Shown here in pieces: positions 20,993 through 30,833 of a stretch of 64,000 bases of DNA; positions within the stretch are counted from its first letter, which is position 1, and the number at the start of each line of letters is the position of its first letter. A program made the position numbers and the translations under genes. Under the pieces are notes generated by a model that was given only the letters and a program-made list of their open reading frames with translations, did not search any database and was not told where the DNA came from. Source of the DNA: Pseudactinotalea sp. HY158 (GTDB lineage: Bacteria; Actinomycetota; Actinomycetes; Actinomycetales; Beutenbergiaceae); NCBI RefSeq assembly GCF_009660225.1, contig NZ_CP045920.1, forward strand, positions 2,430,079 to 2,494,078, read 5' to 3'.

Positions 20993-22123
20993 TCAGTCCA
21001 GGGCGTCGTCGTTGTGGATGCGGCCCGCCCGGGCACTGAGGGTCTCGCCGGTGCCGCCCCAGCGGCGCGCGATGATCTCGGCCGCGATGGACACCGCGGT
21101 CTCCTCGGGGGTGCGGGCCCCGAGGTCGAGCCCGATCGGGCTCGACAGCCGCGCGAGCTCCGCGGCCGTGAGCCCCCGCTCGCGCAGCCGCTCGAGCCGG
21201 TCGTCGTGGGTGAGGCGCGAGCCCATCGCACCGATGAAGGCGATCTCGCGCAGCCGGAGCGCCACCTCGAGCACGGGCACGTCGAACTTCGGGTCGTGGG
21301 TGAGCACGGCGATGACCGTGCGCCGGTCGATCCGGCCCGCGTCGACCTCGCCGGCGAGGTAGTCGTGGGGCCAGCGCACCACGACCTCGTCGGCGTCGGG
21401 GAACCGCGCCCGGGTGGCGAAGACGGGCCGGGCATCACAGACCGTCACCCGGTAGCCGAGGAACGCGCCCTGCCGGGCGAGCGCGGCGGCGAAGTCGATC
21501 GCCCCGAAGACGATCATCCGCGGCGCCGGGGCGAAGCTCGAGACGAACACCCGCATGCCCTCGTCGAGGCGCTGCCCGTCGGGGCCGTAGGTGAGCATCG
21601 CGTTGCGGCCGGCGGCGAGCAGCCCACGGCCGTCGTCGATCACGGCGTGGTCGGCCCGCTCCGAGCCGAGGGTGCCGGCGGCCCGGTCCGGCCGGATCAC
21701 GAGGTGACGGCCCGGCCAGGTGGGATCGGGGTGGTCGACGACGGTCGCCACGGCCACCGGCCGGCCCGCGCGGATGTCCGCGGCGACGTCGCCCAGCTCG
21801 GGGAACGTCGCGTGCGAGACGGGCTCGACGAAGACGTCGATGATCCCGCCGCACGTGAGGCCGACGGCGAAGGCGTCGTCGTCGGTGAACCCGTAGCGCT
21901 GCAGGCGCACCGGGCCGCCGGCGAGGGTCTCGTTCGCCGCCTCGTACACCGCGCCCTCGACGCAGCCGCCGGAGACCGAGCCGCTCACGGCGCCGTCGGC
22001 GGCCACGAGCATCGCGGCCCCGGGCAGCCGCGGAGCCGACTTGAACGCGCCAACGACGGTGGCCAGCCCGGCGGTGCGCCCGGCCTCCCACTGCGCCATG
22101 AGATCCTCGAGCACGTCACGCAT
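20993..22123 (-). CDS. XdhC/CoxI-family molybdenum cofactor maturation protein
   Basis: A 376-residue protein with the XdhC N-terminal domain (LATVVGAFKSAPRLPGAAML, SVSGGCVEGAVYEAA, LTCGGIIDVFVEP) and the C-terminal Rossmann XdhC_C domain (about 190-360; FGAIDFAAALAR and FIGAMGSRLTHDDR). XdhC proteins bind sulfurated molybdenum cofactor and help insert it into xanthine-dehydrogenase-family enzymes. ATG 22123 follows GGGAGGAGGCCCC, far better than the upstream frame extension. The start lies inside the end of coxE (8-base overlap), so it closes the coxD-coxE-xdhC operon that diverges from coxSLM. The expected client is the CoxL protein encoded here. Confidence 0.92.
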   Translation of the reverse strand: MRDVLEDLMAQWEAGRTAGLATVVGAFKSAPRLPGAAMLVAADGAVSGSVSGGCVEGAVYEAANETLAGGPVRLQRYGFTDDDAFAVGLTCGGIIDVFVEPVSHATFPELGDVAADIRAGRPVAVATVVDHPDPTWPGRHLVIRPDRAAGTLGSERADHAVIDDGRGLLAAGRNAMLTYGPDGQRLDEGMRVFVSSFAPAPRMIVFGAIDFAAALARQGAFLGYRVTVCDARPVFATRARFPDADEVVVRWPHDYLAGEVDAGRIDRRTVIAVLTHDPKFDVPVLEVALRLREIAFIGAMGSRLTHDDRLERLRERGLTAAELARLSSPIGLDLGARTPEETAVSIAAEIIARRWGGTGETLSARAGRIHNDDALD

Positions 22124-23297
22124 GGGGCCTCCTCCCGTTCCTCGCAACCGGCCCCTCACTCGGGCGGCGCCGCGCCGAGTCGCCCCGGGCCGCGCCGATC
22201 GTTGCGAGCAGTTCCTCGAAGGCCGCGATCGAGTGGCCCGCCACGAGCGCGTCGAGATGGGGCAACGCGGCCACGATCCCGCTCTGGACCGGCTCGTAGC
22301 CCTCCTTTCCGGCGTGCGGGTTCGACCACACGACCCGGTGGGCCAGGCCCGCCAGCACCCGCAGCTGCCCGGCCAGCCGCTGCGGATCGCCGCGCTCCCA
22401 GCCGTCGCTGGCGATGACCACCACGGCCCCGCGGGCCAGGCCGCGACGCCCCCACCGCCGCAGGAAGGCCTCGAGCGCGTCGGCCAGCCGGGTGCCCCCG
22501 GCCCAGTCCGGGATGGTCTCGCCGGCGGCGACGAGGGCCGCGTGGGCGTCCGGGCGTCGCATCGCCTCGGTCACGCGGGTGAGCCGGGTCCCGAGCGTGA
22601 ACACCTCGACTCCGCCGGCGGGGGCCGCCCGGCACACCCGGTGGGCGAGCCGCAGCAGCGCGTCGGCGTAGGGCTTCATCGATCCGGAGACGTCGATGAG
22701 GAGCACGATCCGGCGCGCCCGTCGGCGCCGGCGGGCGTGGCGCAGCGGCCCGGGCTCGCCCGCCCGGCGGAGCTGGTCACGCAGGGTGCGCACCCGGTCG
22801 ATCCGGCCATGACCGGCGACCTCGAGCCGGCGGGTCCGGCGGGTGGGCAGGCGCACGGGGAGGGTGTCGAATTCGTGTTCGAGGAGCGCCCGCTCGGCCG
22901 CGCTCAACTGGGCGATGTCGCGGTGCCGGAGCCGCTCCGCCATCGAGGCGAGCGCCGCGATCGCCTCGGAGTCCCCGGCCGCTCCGGGGTGCACCCCCGC
23001 CCGGCGCTCGGCCCGTCCCGACTCACCGGGCCCGGCCGGCGGCGGCGCGTCGAGACCCGCGAACCACGCCTCGAACGCCCGGTCGTAGGAGGGCAGGTCC
23101 TCGGCGCGGGCGCAGAAGGTGGCGCGGCCGGCCCAATAGACGTCGGCGCGGCGGCCGTAGTCGAGGTGGGCCACGGCGTCGACGAAGGTGGCCGTCGCCT
23201 CGGTCGTCACGGCCAGGCCGGTCTCCCGCAGCGCCCGCGAGAACCCGGCGAGGATCTCCACGGGGGTGCGGGCCGGCGCGCCGCCTCCTGGGCCCAT
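22116..23297 (-). CDS. coxE: CoxE-like VWA-domain protein
   Basis: A 393-residue protein. The C-terminal half is a von Willebrand A domain with an intact MIDAS motif, IVLLIDVSGSMKPYADAL (DxSxS), followed by FTLGTRLTRVTEAM and VIASDGWERGDPQ. The N-terminal half is helical and Arg-rich. CoxE works with the MoxR-type AAA ATPase CoxD in maturing the active site of CO dehydrogenases; in Oligotropha this pair handles the sulfur and copper steps. It begins two bases past the moxR stop (TGACATG), so translation is tightly coupled, and overlaps the xdhC start. Confidence 0.9.
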   Translation of the reverse strand: MGPGGGAPARTPVEILAGFSRALRETGLAVTTEATATFVDAVAHLDYGRRADVYWAGRATFCARAEDLPSYDRAFEAWFAGLDAPPPAGPGESGRAERRAGVHPGAAGDSEAIAALASMAERLRHRDIAQLSAAERALLEHEFDTLPVRLPTRRTRRLEVAGHGRIDRVRTLRDQLRRAGEPGPLRHARRRRRARRIVLLIDVSGSMKPYADALLRLAHRVCRAAPAGGVEVFTLGTRLTRVTEAMRRPDAHAALVAAGETIPDWAGGTRLADALEAFLRRWGRRGLARGAVVVIASDGWERGDPQRLAGQLRVLAGLAHRVVWSNPHAGKEGYEPVQSGIVAALPHLDALVAGHSIAAFEELLATIGAARGDSARRRPSEGPVARNGRRPHA

Positions 23298-23298
23298 G

Positions 23299-24207
23299 TC
23301 AGTTCCGCAGCAGCCGGTCGAGCGAGGCACGCACGACCTCGACGTCACCTCGATGCTTGCACACGGCACCGACGGTCGCCGCGGCCGTGGCCAGGTCGAA
23401 CTCCGCGCGGCCCAGGTGCGCCAGCGCCGCCGCCCAGTCGAGCGTCTCGGCCACGCCGGGCGGCTTGACGAGCCGCTCGTCTGCCCGCAGCGTCTGGACG
23501 GCGCCCGCGAGCCTTCGCGCGAGTCGCTCGCTCACGCCGGGCAACCGCCGCCGGACGATCGCGACCTCGCGTTCGAGGCCGGGATGGTCGATCCAGTGGT
23601 ACAGGCAGCGGCGCTTGAGCGCGTCATGCAGCTCGCGCGTGCAGTTCGAGGTCATGACGACGATCGGCGCCACCTCGGCGCGGATCGTTCCCAGCTCGGG
23701 AATCGACACCTGGTTCGTGGAGAGCACCTCGAGCAGGAAGGCCTCGAATTCGTCGTCCGCCCGGTCGATCTCGTCGATGAGCAGCACGCACGGCCCCTCC
23801 CGCAGCGAGCGCAGGATCGGCCGGGCGAGCAGGAAGCGCTCGTCGAACAGGGAGGTCTCGATCTCGCCGATCCCCGCGGCCGCCTCGCCGCCGGGGCCGT
23901 CCCTCCCGGTGACGGCGGCCGCCTCGAGCGCCCGCAGGTGGAGGATCTGCTTGGTGAAGTCCCAGTCGTAGAGCGCCTGGGAGGCGTCGATGCCCTCGTA
24001 GCATTGGAGGCGGATGAGCGGCACGCCCAGGCCGCCCGCGAGGGATTCGGCCAGCGCCGTCTTCCCGGCACCGGGCTCCCCCTCGAGCAGCAGCGGGCGG
24101 CCCATCGCGATCGCCAGGTAGGTGATCGTCGAGAGGCCCTCCTCGCTCAGGTACCCGGCGGAGTCCAGCGCCGCCCCGACGTCGTCGATCGAGGCGATGC
24201 TCTTCAT
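23299..24207 (-). CDS. coxD: MoxR/CoxD-like AAA+ ATPase
   Basis: A 302-residue AAA+ ATPase with Walker [16 protein letters not shown] (about residues 42-56), Walker [12 protein letters not shown] and sensor 1 [18 protein letters not shown]. CoxD-type members are chaperones that remodel apo-CO dehydrogenase during active-site assembly. It is the first gene of the minus-strand coxD-coxE-xdhC run and diverges from coxS, with about 150 bases between the starts. The symbol is given by synteny and family; the paralogue could serve another enzyme. Confidence 0.9.
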   Translation of the reverse strand: MKSIASIDDVGAALDSAGYLSEEGLSTITYLAIAMGRPLLLEGEPGAGKTALAESLAGGLGVPLIRLQCYEGIDASQALYDWDFTKQILHLRALEAAAVTGRDGPGGEAAAGIGEIETSLFDERFLLARPILRSLREGPCVLLIDEIDRADDEFEAFLLEVLSTNQVSIPELGTIRAEVAPIVVMTSNCTRELHDALKRRCLYHWIDHPGLEREVAIVRRRLPGVSERLARRLAGAVQTLRADERLVKPPGVAETLDWAAALAHLGRAEFDLATAAATVGAVCKHRGDVEVVRASLDRLLRN

Positions 24208-24277
24208 CCGTGCCTCACCTGTGCCACGCCGCCAGGATAGGCCATCTCACCGAATCCGAGACTTTGCCCACGCCGGT

Positions 24278-24355
24278 TTGACATGCGGCGTATCGTATGC
24301 AGTCCGAATGTCGGGCGGGTCGGATGGTTGCTGGTCGAGGCGAAGGAGCGCGAGG
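24278..24355 (+). promoter_or_regulatory. Candidate coxS promoter/operator region
   Basis: TTGACA at 24278-24283 is a consensus -35 hexamer, but no good -10 lies 16-18 bases downstream (tatcgtatgc is too close). GACAT (24280-24284) and ATGTC (24308-24312) form a spaced inverted repeat that could be an operator. Ribosome site AAGGAGCG at 24343-24350 serves the coxS ATG. Confidence 0.3.
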
Positions 24356-24838
24356 ATGGCAACGGGAACACGAACGATCACGGTCACGGTCGACTCGGTC
24401 GAGTACACCGATCCGGTGGAACCGCGGATGCTGCTCGTGCAGTACCTGCGGGAGGTGCTCGGCAAGACCGGCACGGCCATCGGCTGCGACACCACGAACT
24501 GCGGAGCCTGCACCGTGCTGTTCGACGGCTACGGCATCAAGTCGTGCACGATGCTCGCGGTCGAGGCGGACGGGCACGAGATCACCACGATCGAGGGGCT
24601 CACCCCGGACGAGGGGCTGCACCCGCTGCAGGAGTCGTTCAACGCCTGCCACGGGCTCCAGTGCGGCTTCTGCACCCCGGGCATGATCATGCAGTCCGCC
24701 TCGCTGCTGGCGGAGAACCCGCACCCGAGCGACACCGAGATCCGCGCAGGCCTCGAGGGGAACCTGTGCCGCTGCACCGGGTACCAGAACATCGTGGCGG
24801 CCGTGCGGACCGCCGCCGAGGAGGGGGCATCACGATGA
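24356..24838 (+). CDS. coxS: CO dehydrogenase-like small subunit, two [2Fe-2S] clusters
   Basis: A 160-residue iron-sulfur subunit of the xanthine oxidase family. The plant-type ferredoxin cluster is bound by [12 protein letters not shown] plus KSC (Cys44, 49, 52, 64). The second, helical cluster is bound by CGFCTPGM and CRCTGYQN in the C-terminal half. It passes electrons from the molybdenum site of CoxL to FAD in CoxM. ATG 24356 follows AAGGAGCG; longer frames start in the divergent promoter. It overlaps coxL by four bases (ATGA). Confidence 0.93.
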   Translation: MATGTRTITVTVDSVEYTDPVEPRMLLVQYLREVLGKTGTAIGCDTTNCGACTVLFDGYGIKSCTMLAVEADGHEITTIEGLTPDEGLHPLQESFNACHGLQCGFCTPGMIMQSASLLAENPHPSDTEIRAGLEGNLCRCTGYQNIVAAVRTAAEEGASR

Positions 24839-27240
24839 CCGTCACCGACTCCCGCCCGCCCGAGATCGGCCGGGCGCGCCTGCGCAAGGAGGACGCCCGC
24901 CTCACCACCGGCCGCGGGCGCTTCACCGACAACATCTCCCTGCCCGGCACCCTCTACCTCGGGCTCGTGCGCAGCCCCGTGGCCCATGCCCGGATCGCCT
25001 CGATCGACGTGTCGGCGGCCCGCGACGCCCCCGGGGTCGTGCGCGTGTTCACCGGCGCCGACCTCGCCGACGAGCAGGGCTCCCTGCCGAACGCCTGGCC
25101 GGTCACCCCCAATCAGTTGGCTCCCCCACACCCGGCGGTCGCCGTCGACACGGTCGCCTTCGCCGGAGAGATCGTCGCCGTGGTCGTCGCCCGCTCCCGG
25201 GCCCAGGCGCGGGACGCGCAGGAACTCGTCGACGTGGACTACGAGGAGCTGCCGCTCGTGCTCGATCTGGAGGAGGCGGCGACCGATTCGACCCTCGTGC
25301 ATCCGGACCTCGGCACGAACGTCTCCGCGACGTGGGTCTTCGACTCGGCCGAGGCGGGCACCGGGGGCGAGATCGAGGCCGCCCTGGCCGAATCGGACGT
25401 CGTGGTCGAGCGGACGATCCGCCAGCAGCGGCTCATCCCGGCGTTCATGGAGCCGCGCTCGGTGCTCGTGGATCCGACCGGGGAGCAGATCACGATGTGG
25501 TCGGCCACGCAGATTCCCCACATCGCCAAGCTCATGCTCGCCCTGACCCTCGGCATCCCCGAGAGCAAGCTGCGCGTCATCGCCCCCGACGTGGGCGGCG
25601 GGTTCGGCGGCAAGCTGGCGGTCACCCCCGAGGAGGTCATCACCATCCTCGCCGCCCGCAGAACGGGCAAGCCGTGCAAGTACACCGAGACCCGCAGCGA
25701 GTCGCTCATGGGTGCCCACCACGGCCGCGACCACGTCCAGCACCTGCGGATCGGGGCGAAGGCCGACGGCACCGTCACGGGCCTGGACGTGCGGATCGTC
25801 GCCGACATGGGCGCCTACCTCGGCCTCATCACCTCGGGCATCCCGATCCTCGGGGCATTCATGTACAACGGCATCTACAAGTTCTCGGCCTACCGATTCG
25901 AATGCCGCAACGTGTTCACGAACCGGGTGTGGACCGACGCCTACCGCGGGGCCGGGCGGCCGGAGGCCACGTTCGCGATCGAGCGGATGATGGACGAGCT
26001 CGCCACCGAGCTCGACATGGACCCGATCGCGCTGCGGGAGAAGAACTGGATCGCCCACGAGGAGTTCCCCTTCGACACGGTCGCCTCCCTCACCTACGAC
26101 ACCGGCGACTACGAGGCCGCGACCGCGAAGGCGCTCGAGCTCTTCGGCTACGACGAGCTGCGGGCCGAGCAGGCCCGCCGCCGGGAGAGCGGCGACCCGA
26201 TCCAGCTCGGGATCGGGGTCTCGACGTTCACCGAGATGTGCGGGCTCGCCCCCTCCCGGGTCCTCGGCGCGCTGAACTACGCGGCGGGCGGATGGGAGTA
26301 CGCCCAGGTGCGGGTGCTGGCCACCGGCAACGTCGAGGTCGTCACCGGCACGAGCCCGCACGGGCAGGGGCACGTGACCTCCTGGAGTCAGCTCGTGGCC
26401 GACCGCCTCGGGGTGCCGTTCGAGAACGTCGAGGTGCTCCACGGCGACACCCAGATCGCCCAGAAGGGCCTCGACACCTACGGGTCGCGCTCGCTGTCCG
26501 TCGGCGGCATGGCGGTGCTCGCCGCGGCCGACAAGGTGATCGAGAAGGCTCGGATCGTCGCCGCCCACATGCTCGAGGCCGCGGCCACCGACGTCGAGTT
26601 CACCGACGGCCGGTTCTCGGTCCGCGGGACCGATCAGGGCGTGAGCTTCGCCGACGTCGCATTCGCGACCTTCTCCGCACACGACCTGCCGGACGGCTTC
26701 GAACCGAGCCTCGACGCGGACGCCACGTTCGATCCCGAGAACTTCTCCTTCCCGCACGGCACCCACCTCGCGGCGATGGAGGTCGACACCGAGACCGGGC
26801 GCGCCTCCGTGCGCGCGTACGTGTGCGTCGACGACGTCGGCACCGTGGTCAACCCGATGCTCGTCGAGGGCCAGGTCCACGGCGGGCTCGCCCAGGGCAT
26901 CTCGCAGGCGCTCTACGAGGAGGCCGTCTACGACGAGTTCGGCACGCTCGTCACGGGATCGTTCACGGACTACCTCGTGCCCTCGGCACCCGACCTGCCC
27001 GAGTTCGTCACCGATCGCACGACCACGCCGGCGACCTCGAACGAGCTCGGGGTCAAGGGCGTGGGCGAGGCCGGCACGATCGCCTCGACCCCCGCGATCG
27101 TCAACGGCATCCTCGACGCGATCCGCCACCTCGGGGTGACCGACCTGACCATGCCGTGCACCCCCGCCCGGGTCTGGCACGCACTCGAGGCGGCCCGCAG
27201 CACCGGCACGGCCCCATCCGCAACGGAGGCAGGAGCATGA
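24835..27240 (+). CDS. coxL: Form II CO dehydrogenase-like large (molybdenum) subunit
   Basis: An 801-residue molybdopterin-binding subunit. VGGGFGGK (about 253-260) binds the cofactor, VKGVGEAGT carries the catalytic Glu745, and the active-site loop reads AYRGAGR at 369-375. Genuine CO-oxidising form I CoxL has AYRCSFR with the copper-binding Cys; AYRGAGR is the form II signature. Form II enzymes are widespread in actinobacteria; CO oxidation by them is unproven or weak, and aldehydes or N-heterocycles are also plausible substrates. ATG 24835 overlaps the coxS stop and its stop overlaps coxM, giving a tightly coupled operon. The missing Cys argues against a Mo-S-Cu site of the Oligotropha type. 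Confidence 0.93.
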   Translation: MTVTDSRPPEIGRARLRKEDARLTTGRGRFTDNISLPGTLYLGLVRSPVAHARIASIDVSAARDAPGVVRVFTGADLADEQGSLPNAWPVTPNQLAPPHPAVAVDTVAFAGEIVAVVVARSRAQARDAQELVDVDYEELPLVLDLEEAATDSTLVHPDLGTNVSATWVFDSAEAGTGGEIEAALAESDVVVERTIRQQRLIPAFMEPRSVLVDPTGEQITMWSATQIPHIAKLMLALTLGIPESKLRVIAPDVGGGFGGKLAVTPEEVITILAARRTGKPCKYTETRSESLMGAHHGRDHVQHLRIGAKADGTVTGLDVRIVADMGAYLGLITSGIPILGAFMYNGIYKFSAYRFECRNVFTNRVWTDAYRGAGRPEATFAIERMMDELATELDMDPIALREKNWIAHEEFPFDTVASLTYDTGDYEAATAKALELFGYDELRAEQARRRESGDPIQLGIGVSTFTEMCGLAPSRVLGALNYAAGGWEYAQVRVLATGNVEVVTGTSPHGQGHVTSWSQLVADRLGVPFENVEVLHGDTQIAQKGLDTYGSRSLSVGGMAVLAAADKVIEKARIVAAHMLEAAATDVEFTDGRFSVRGTDQGVSFADVAFATFSAHDLPDGFEPSLDADATFDPENFSFPHGTHLAAMEVDTETGRASVRAYVCVDDVGTVVNPMLVEGQVHGGLAQGISQALYEEAVYDEFGTLVTGSFTDYLVPSAPDLPEFVTDRTTTPATSNELGVKGVGEAGTIASTPAIVNGILDAIRHLGVTDLTMPCTPARVWHALEAARSTGTAPSATEAGA

Positions 27241-28094
27241 TCCCCAGCACGTTCGACTACGAGGCCCCCGCGACCGTCGCCGAGGCCGTCACGCTGCTCG
27301 CCCGCGACCCGATGAACACGAAGATCCTCGCCGGCGGGCAGAGCCTCATCCCCGTGCTCAAGCTGCGGATGGCCGATCCCGAGCTCGTCATCGGGCTGCA
27401 GCACATCGACGGCCTGCGCGGCATCCGGGTCGAGGACGACCGGCTCGTCATCGGGCCGATGACCCGCCACCACGACATCGCCACCGACCCGCTCGTCGCC
27501 GCCCACGCCGGACTGCTCGCCCGGGCGGCCGGCACGGTCGCCGACCCACAGGTGCGCCACCGCGGCACGATCGGCGGCGCGATCGTCCACGCCGATCCGG
27601 CCGGCGACATGTCCGCCTGCCTGCTCGCGCTCGAGGCGGAGCTGACGATCACGGGGCCGGCCGGTCCCCGCACGGTGAGCGCGGCGGACTTCTTCGTCGA
27701 CTACTTCACCACGGCGGTCGGCGAGGACGAACTCCTCACCGAGATCCGCGTCCCGCTCTTCGACGGCTGGGGCTCGGCCTACGAGAAGTTCACGCGGGTG
27801 GCCCAGCAGTGGTCGATCGTCGCGGTGGCCGCGTGCGTGCGGCTCGAGGGCGAGGCGATCGCGGGGGCCCGTGTCGCGCTGACGAACATGGGCTCGGTGC
27901 CCGTCCGCGCGGCCGAGGTGGAACAGGCCCTCGTCGGCGGCCCGGCGACGCCCGCGGCGGTCACGGCCGCCTGCGCCGCCGCCGGAGCGGGCACCGAACC
28001 GCCGTCCGACCTCAACGGCGACGAGGCCTACCGGCTCCACCTCGCGACGGTGCTCGCGCGCCGGGCCGTGCTCGCGGCCGCCACGCCCCGGTGA
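27237..28094 (+). CDS. coxM: CO dehydrogenase-like medium (FAD) subunit
   Basis: A 285-residue FAD-binding subunit. The two FAD-contacting motifs are LAGGQSLIPVLKLRM (about residues 32-46) and RGTIGGAIVHADPAGD (about 108-123), the usual AGGxS and TIGGN positions; in the second, GGA replaces GGN. A CO_deh_flav_C domain (about 170-285; EKFTRVAQQWSIVAVA) follows. It receives electrons from CoxS and hands them to the respiratory chain. ATG 27237, behind AGGAGC, overlaps the coxL stop by four bases. Confidence 0.93.
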   Translation: MIPSTFDYEAPATVAEAVTLLARDPMNTKILAGGQSLIPVLKLRMADPELVIGLQHIDGLRGIRVEDDRLVIGPMTRHHDIATDPLVAAHAGLLARAAGTVADPQVRHRGTIGGAIVHADPAGDMSACLLALEAELTITGPAGPRTVSAADFFVDYFTTAVGEDELLTEIRVPLFDGWGSAYEKFTRVAQQWSIVAVAACVRLEGEAIAGARVALTNMGSVPVRAAEVEQALVGGPATPAAVTAACAAAGAGTEPPSDLNGDEAYRLHLATVLARRAVLAAATPR

Positions 28095-28110
28095 CCGGGA
28101 GGCGCCACTC

Positions 28111-28563
28111 ATGGATCTCACTCACCAGTTCACCGTGCCGGCCCCGATGGCGCACACGTGGGCCACGTTCAACGACCTCGAACAGGTCGTGCCCTGCTTC
28201 CCCGGGGCCGCCCTGACGAGCACCGACGGCGACGGCTTCGAGGGCTCCGTGCGGGTCAAGCTCGGCCCGATCTCGATGGCCTATAAGGGCGAGGGCCGCT
28301 TCGTCGAACGCGACGAGGCGGCCGGCCGGGTCGTGATCGAGGCCTCCGGCACGGATCGGCGCGGGAACGGCGTCGCCTCCGTCACCGTCACGGCGACCCT
28401 CACCGCGGCCGAGGAGGGAACCTCGGTCGAGGTGCTCACCGACATGGCGATCACGGGCAAGCCCGCCCAGTTCGGCCGCGGCATCATCCAGCGGGTCTCG
28501 GACAATCTCCTCACACAGTTCGTCGACTGCATGCGGCAGCGGATGTCAGCCGGGAACGCCTGA
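28111..28563 (+). CDS. coxG: CoxG-like SRPBCC-family protein
   Basis: A 150-residue protein of the START/SRPBCC fold with the CoxG pattern MDLTHQFTVPAPMAHTW, VVPCFPGAALTS and VRVKLGPISMAYKGEGR. CoxG anchors CO dehydrogenase to the membrane in Oligotropha and is retained in form II clusters. It begins 16 bases after coxM and ends 18 bases inside the convergent mocA-like gene. Confidence 0.9.
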   Translation: MDLTHQFTVPAPMAHTWATFNDLEQVVPCFPGAALTSTDGDGFEGSVRVKLGPISMAYKGEGRFVERDEAAGRVVIEASGTDRRGNGVASVTVTATLTAAEEGTSVEVLTDMAITGKPAQFGRGIIQRVSDNLLTQFVDCMRQRMSAGNA

Positions 28564-29217
28564 ACCGCCAGATCCCTCCGGGCCGTCGAGGCCCCCCGCC
28601 GCCCGGTACTCCTCCGGGGTGTCGACGTCGCGCCCGGCGGCCAGGTCGCCCGCCTCGATCAGGACCGTCGCGTGCTCGCGCAGGTAGGCGCGTGCGCCCC
28701 GGTCCCCGGTCGCGGTCGCCGCCGCCGGCGCCCAGTGGTCGCGCCCGAGCAGCACGGGATGGCCGCCGATCCCGTCGTAGGCCGCCCGGGCGAGCGCGCC
28801 TGCACCGGTCGAACCTGCCGAACCTGCTGCACCGAGGAGCCGCCGGATCACGCGCGCATCCACGTCCGGCAGGTCGACGAGCTGGATGACGGCGACGCTC
28901 GCGTTCGAGCGCTCGCGCAGGTGGCGTAGGCCGCACCGGAGCGACTCCCCCTGGCCCTGCGCCCAGCGCGGGCACTCGATCGCGCGGACGCCGGTCGGCG
29001 CCGCGGCCTCGAGCCGGCGGCGGGCCTCGCCGGCCGCGGCGCCGAGCACGACGAGGACCTCGGCGCAGCCGCCCTCGAGGAGCGCGCGGGCCGCCGCCTC
29101 GAGGTAGCCGGTGCCGTCGGGGCGGGTGAGCAGCGCCTTCGGCCGGCCCATCCTCGTGCCGGCGCCGGCCGCGAGGAGGAGGCCGTGCGCCACCGGGCCG
29201 GGCTCGAGCGTGGTCAT
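28546..29217 (-). CDS. MocA-like molybdenum cofactor cytidylyltransferase
   Basis: A 223-residue nucleotidyltransferase. GLLLAAGAGTRMGRPKALL is the MobA/MocA nucleotide-binding loop, followed by IECPRWAQGQGESLRCG and LVDLPDVDARVIRRLL, where the aspartate binds Mg2+. MocA proteins convert molybdopterin cofactor to its cytosine dinucleotide form, the form used by CO dehydrogenase-family enzymes, so location next to coxSLM-G fits. A role with other nucleotides cannot be excluded. ATG 29217 faces the next operon; the 3' end overlaps coxG by 18 bases. Confidence 0.88.
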   Translation of the reverse strand: MTTLEPGPVAHGLLLAAGAGTRMGRPKALLTRPDGTGYLEAAARALLEGGCAEVLVVLGAAAGEARRRLEAAAPTGVRAIECPRWAQGQGESLRCGLRHLRERSNASVAVIQLVDLPDVDARVIRRLLGAAGSAGSTGAGALARAAYDGIGGHPVLLGRDHWAPAAATATGDRGARAYLREHATVLIEAGDLAAGRDVDTPEEYRAAGGLDGPEGSGGSGVPG

Positions 29218-29387
29218 GAGGCCAGCGTCTCATATGCGCAAGTGCCGGCTTACCTAAATCGGGGCGGGGCGGTATCGTCGGTGCCGTCAGGGGTGTTGTA
29301 CCGAATCGTCCCGCCACCACCAGACGCCCTCCCGGCAGCGGCCGGCGCAGGGCGCCGCCGATGGCGCCCAGCCTCCAGGAGCCCTCG

Positions 29388-30449
29388 ATGACCTCCGCCC
29401 CCGAACGCCCCGGACCCGTGACCGGGCCGAACGCCGCCGCCCTCGAGCGGGCCGCGCTCAGCGCCGCGAGCCCGTCCGGGCTGCAGGTGATCGTCAAGCA
29501 GGAGACCCCGTTCCTGCCGAAGGTCGCCTTCGTGCTCATCAGCCTCGCCTCGCTCGCCGGGGTGACCTTCACCGGCGCGATGGCCGGCCTCGGCCCGGGG
29601 GCGATCGCGGCCCGGTGGCTCGGCCTCTGGGCGATCGCGCTCGCGGGCGGGTTCGCGGCCTGGCGAGTGCTCTACCTGCGCCGCAGCGACCGGGAGGCGG
29701 AACAGGGCGCGCTCGAGGCGCTCAACGCGACCGCGCTCGCCCGCGCCCGCACGATCGGCCGCCGGGTGGCCCCGATCGCGCTCGCAGGCGTCGCCGGGCC
29801 GCTGGCCACCGGCTACCTGGCGCCCACCCCGCTCGTGCGCTGGGCGCTCGTGGCCTGCCTCGTGGCGCTCGCCGCGGCGCTCGCGGCGGGGGTCGACCGC
29901 CGACCGGCCGGGATCGCCGTCTGCCTGCTCGCCGTGGCCGCGATCGCGCTGTGGGCGTACGCCGACGCGGGCGCCGGCTGGCACGGCTGGATGCGGGCCG
30001 CGCACCTGGCGGCCTTCACGCTCTGGCTCGGCGGGGCGCTCTGGAACATCGCGGTGGCGATGCCCGCGGGCCGCGCGCACGCGAACGTCGACGCCGTCGT
30101 CGCCGGGGCGCACCAGCTCGACCGGTTCCGGTGGGTCGTGCGGTTCGCGCTGCCCACGATCATCGTGACCGGCCTGCTCATGGCCGGCGCCTACCGCACC
30201 CTCCCGGCGACCTGGTGGGCCGCCTTCCCCGGCGCCCTCATCCCGGGCAAGGTGCTCGCGATCATCGCCCTCGTGGTCGTCTTCATCACCTGCCCCCTCT
30301 TTCGGCACTGCTCCCCGGTGCAGGGCGTCTGCGACCTCCACGACCTCGAGGACCCTGAAGACCCTGAGGACCCTGAGGACCCCGAGGACCGCGCCCACCC
30401 CGCACCCCCCGCGAGCGCCGCGGGCCGCGCCGAGAGGACCGCGCCATGA
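29388..30449 (+). CDS. CopD-like multi-pass membrane protein of the cox cluster
   Basis: A 353-residue protein with a hydrophilic N-terminus, two membrane segments (about 45-95), and six further segments to residue 310, then an acidic tail with four EDP repeats. The core HLAAFTLWLGGALWNIAVAM and FALPTIIVTGLLMAG resembles the CopD/PcoD domain, whose members are linked to copper uptake; HCSPVQGVC near residue 305 could bind metal. ATG 29388 behind AGGAG is better supported than ATG 29361. It overlaps the TusA-like gene by four bases, and the pair lies beside the cox operon, which suggests a shared role. Function not established. Confidence 0.7.
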   Translation: MTSAPERPGPVTGPNAAALERAALSAASPSGLQVIVKQETPFLPKVAFVLISLASLAGVTFTGAMAGLGPGAIAARWLGLWAIALAGGFAAWRVLYLRRSDREAEQGALEALNATALARARTIGRRVAPIALAGVAGPLATGYLAPTPLVRWALVACLVALAAALAAGVDRRPAGIAVCLLAVAAIALWAYADAGAGWHGWMRAAHLAAFTLWLGGALWNIAVAMPAGRAHANVDAVVAGAHQLDRFRWVVRFALPTIIVTGLLMAGAYRTLPATWWAAFPGALIPGKVLAIIALVVVFITCPLFRHCSPVQGVCDLHDLEDPEDPEDPEDPEDRAHPAPPASAAGRAERTAP

Positions 30450-30697
30450 CGGGCCCGTCGGCGCCGGCCGCCGTGCTCGACAACCGCTCCGCCCCGTGTG
30501 CGATCGGGCTCATCCGGGCCGCCGAGCGCGTGCGGGCGCTCGCGCCGGGGCAGGAGCTGGAGGTGCTCAGCCGTGACCGGTTCGCCCCGTACGAGGTGCC
30601 GCTGTGGGCCGAACGCGATGGGCATGCCCTGCTCGCCCAGGAACGCACCGGGCTGTGGCCGCGCCGGTACTGGCGCTTCCGGATCCGCCGCGGCTGA
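30446..30697 (+). CDS. TusA-like sulfurtransferase-family protein
   Basis: An 83-residue protein with the TusA fold pattern: VLDNRSAPCAIGLIRAAERV (Cys18 in the sulfur-carrying position), GQELEVLSRDRFAPYEVP, and a final strand WRFRIRR. Canonical TusA has CPxP; here Cys is followed by Ala, so sulfur transfer is inferred and not certain. Its start overlaps the stop of the membrane protein gene (ATGA). Sulfur delivery to molybdenum cofactor or to the enzyme's active site would fit the neighbourhood. Confidence 0.7.
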   Translation: MTGPSAPAAVLDNRSAPCAIGLIRAAERVRALAPGQELEVLSRDRFAPYEVPLWAERDGHALLAQERTGLWPRRYWRFRIRRG

Positions 30698-30753
30698 GCA
30701 CACCCCGAACGGGACGTTCTACCCAGGGTGACCGGGACCCTCGACCCGGCCGG

Positions 30754-30773
30754 GCGTCGTCCGTACGCTTACC
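30754..30773. repeat. Copy 3 of the 20-bp interspersed word, intergenic
   Basis: Matches copy 1 at 19 of 20 positions and lies 60 bases upstream of an SDR gene, where it could overlap the promoter. Confidence 0.7.
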
Positions 30774-30833
30774 GTGGGAGGTGCGCGAGATCCGCGCCGT
30801 TGCACACGCAGCTGCAGACACAAGGAGCGCATC

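Noticed and set aside
24835-27240. Calling this a genuine (form I) CO dehydrogenase
   Set aside because: The active-site loop is AYRGAGR, lacking the copper-binding Cys of AYRCSFR, so CO oxidation should not be assumed.
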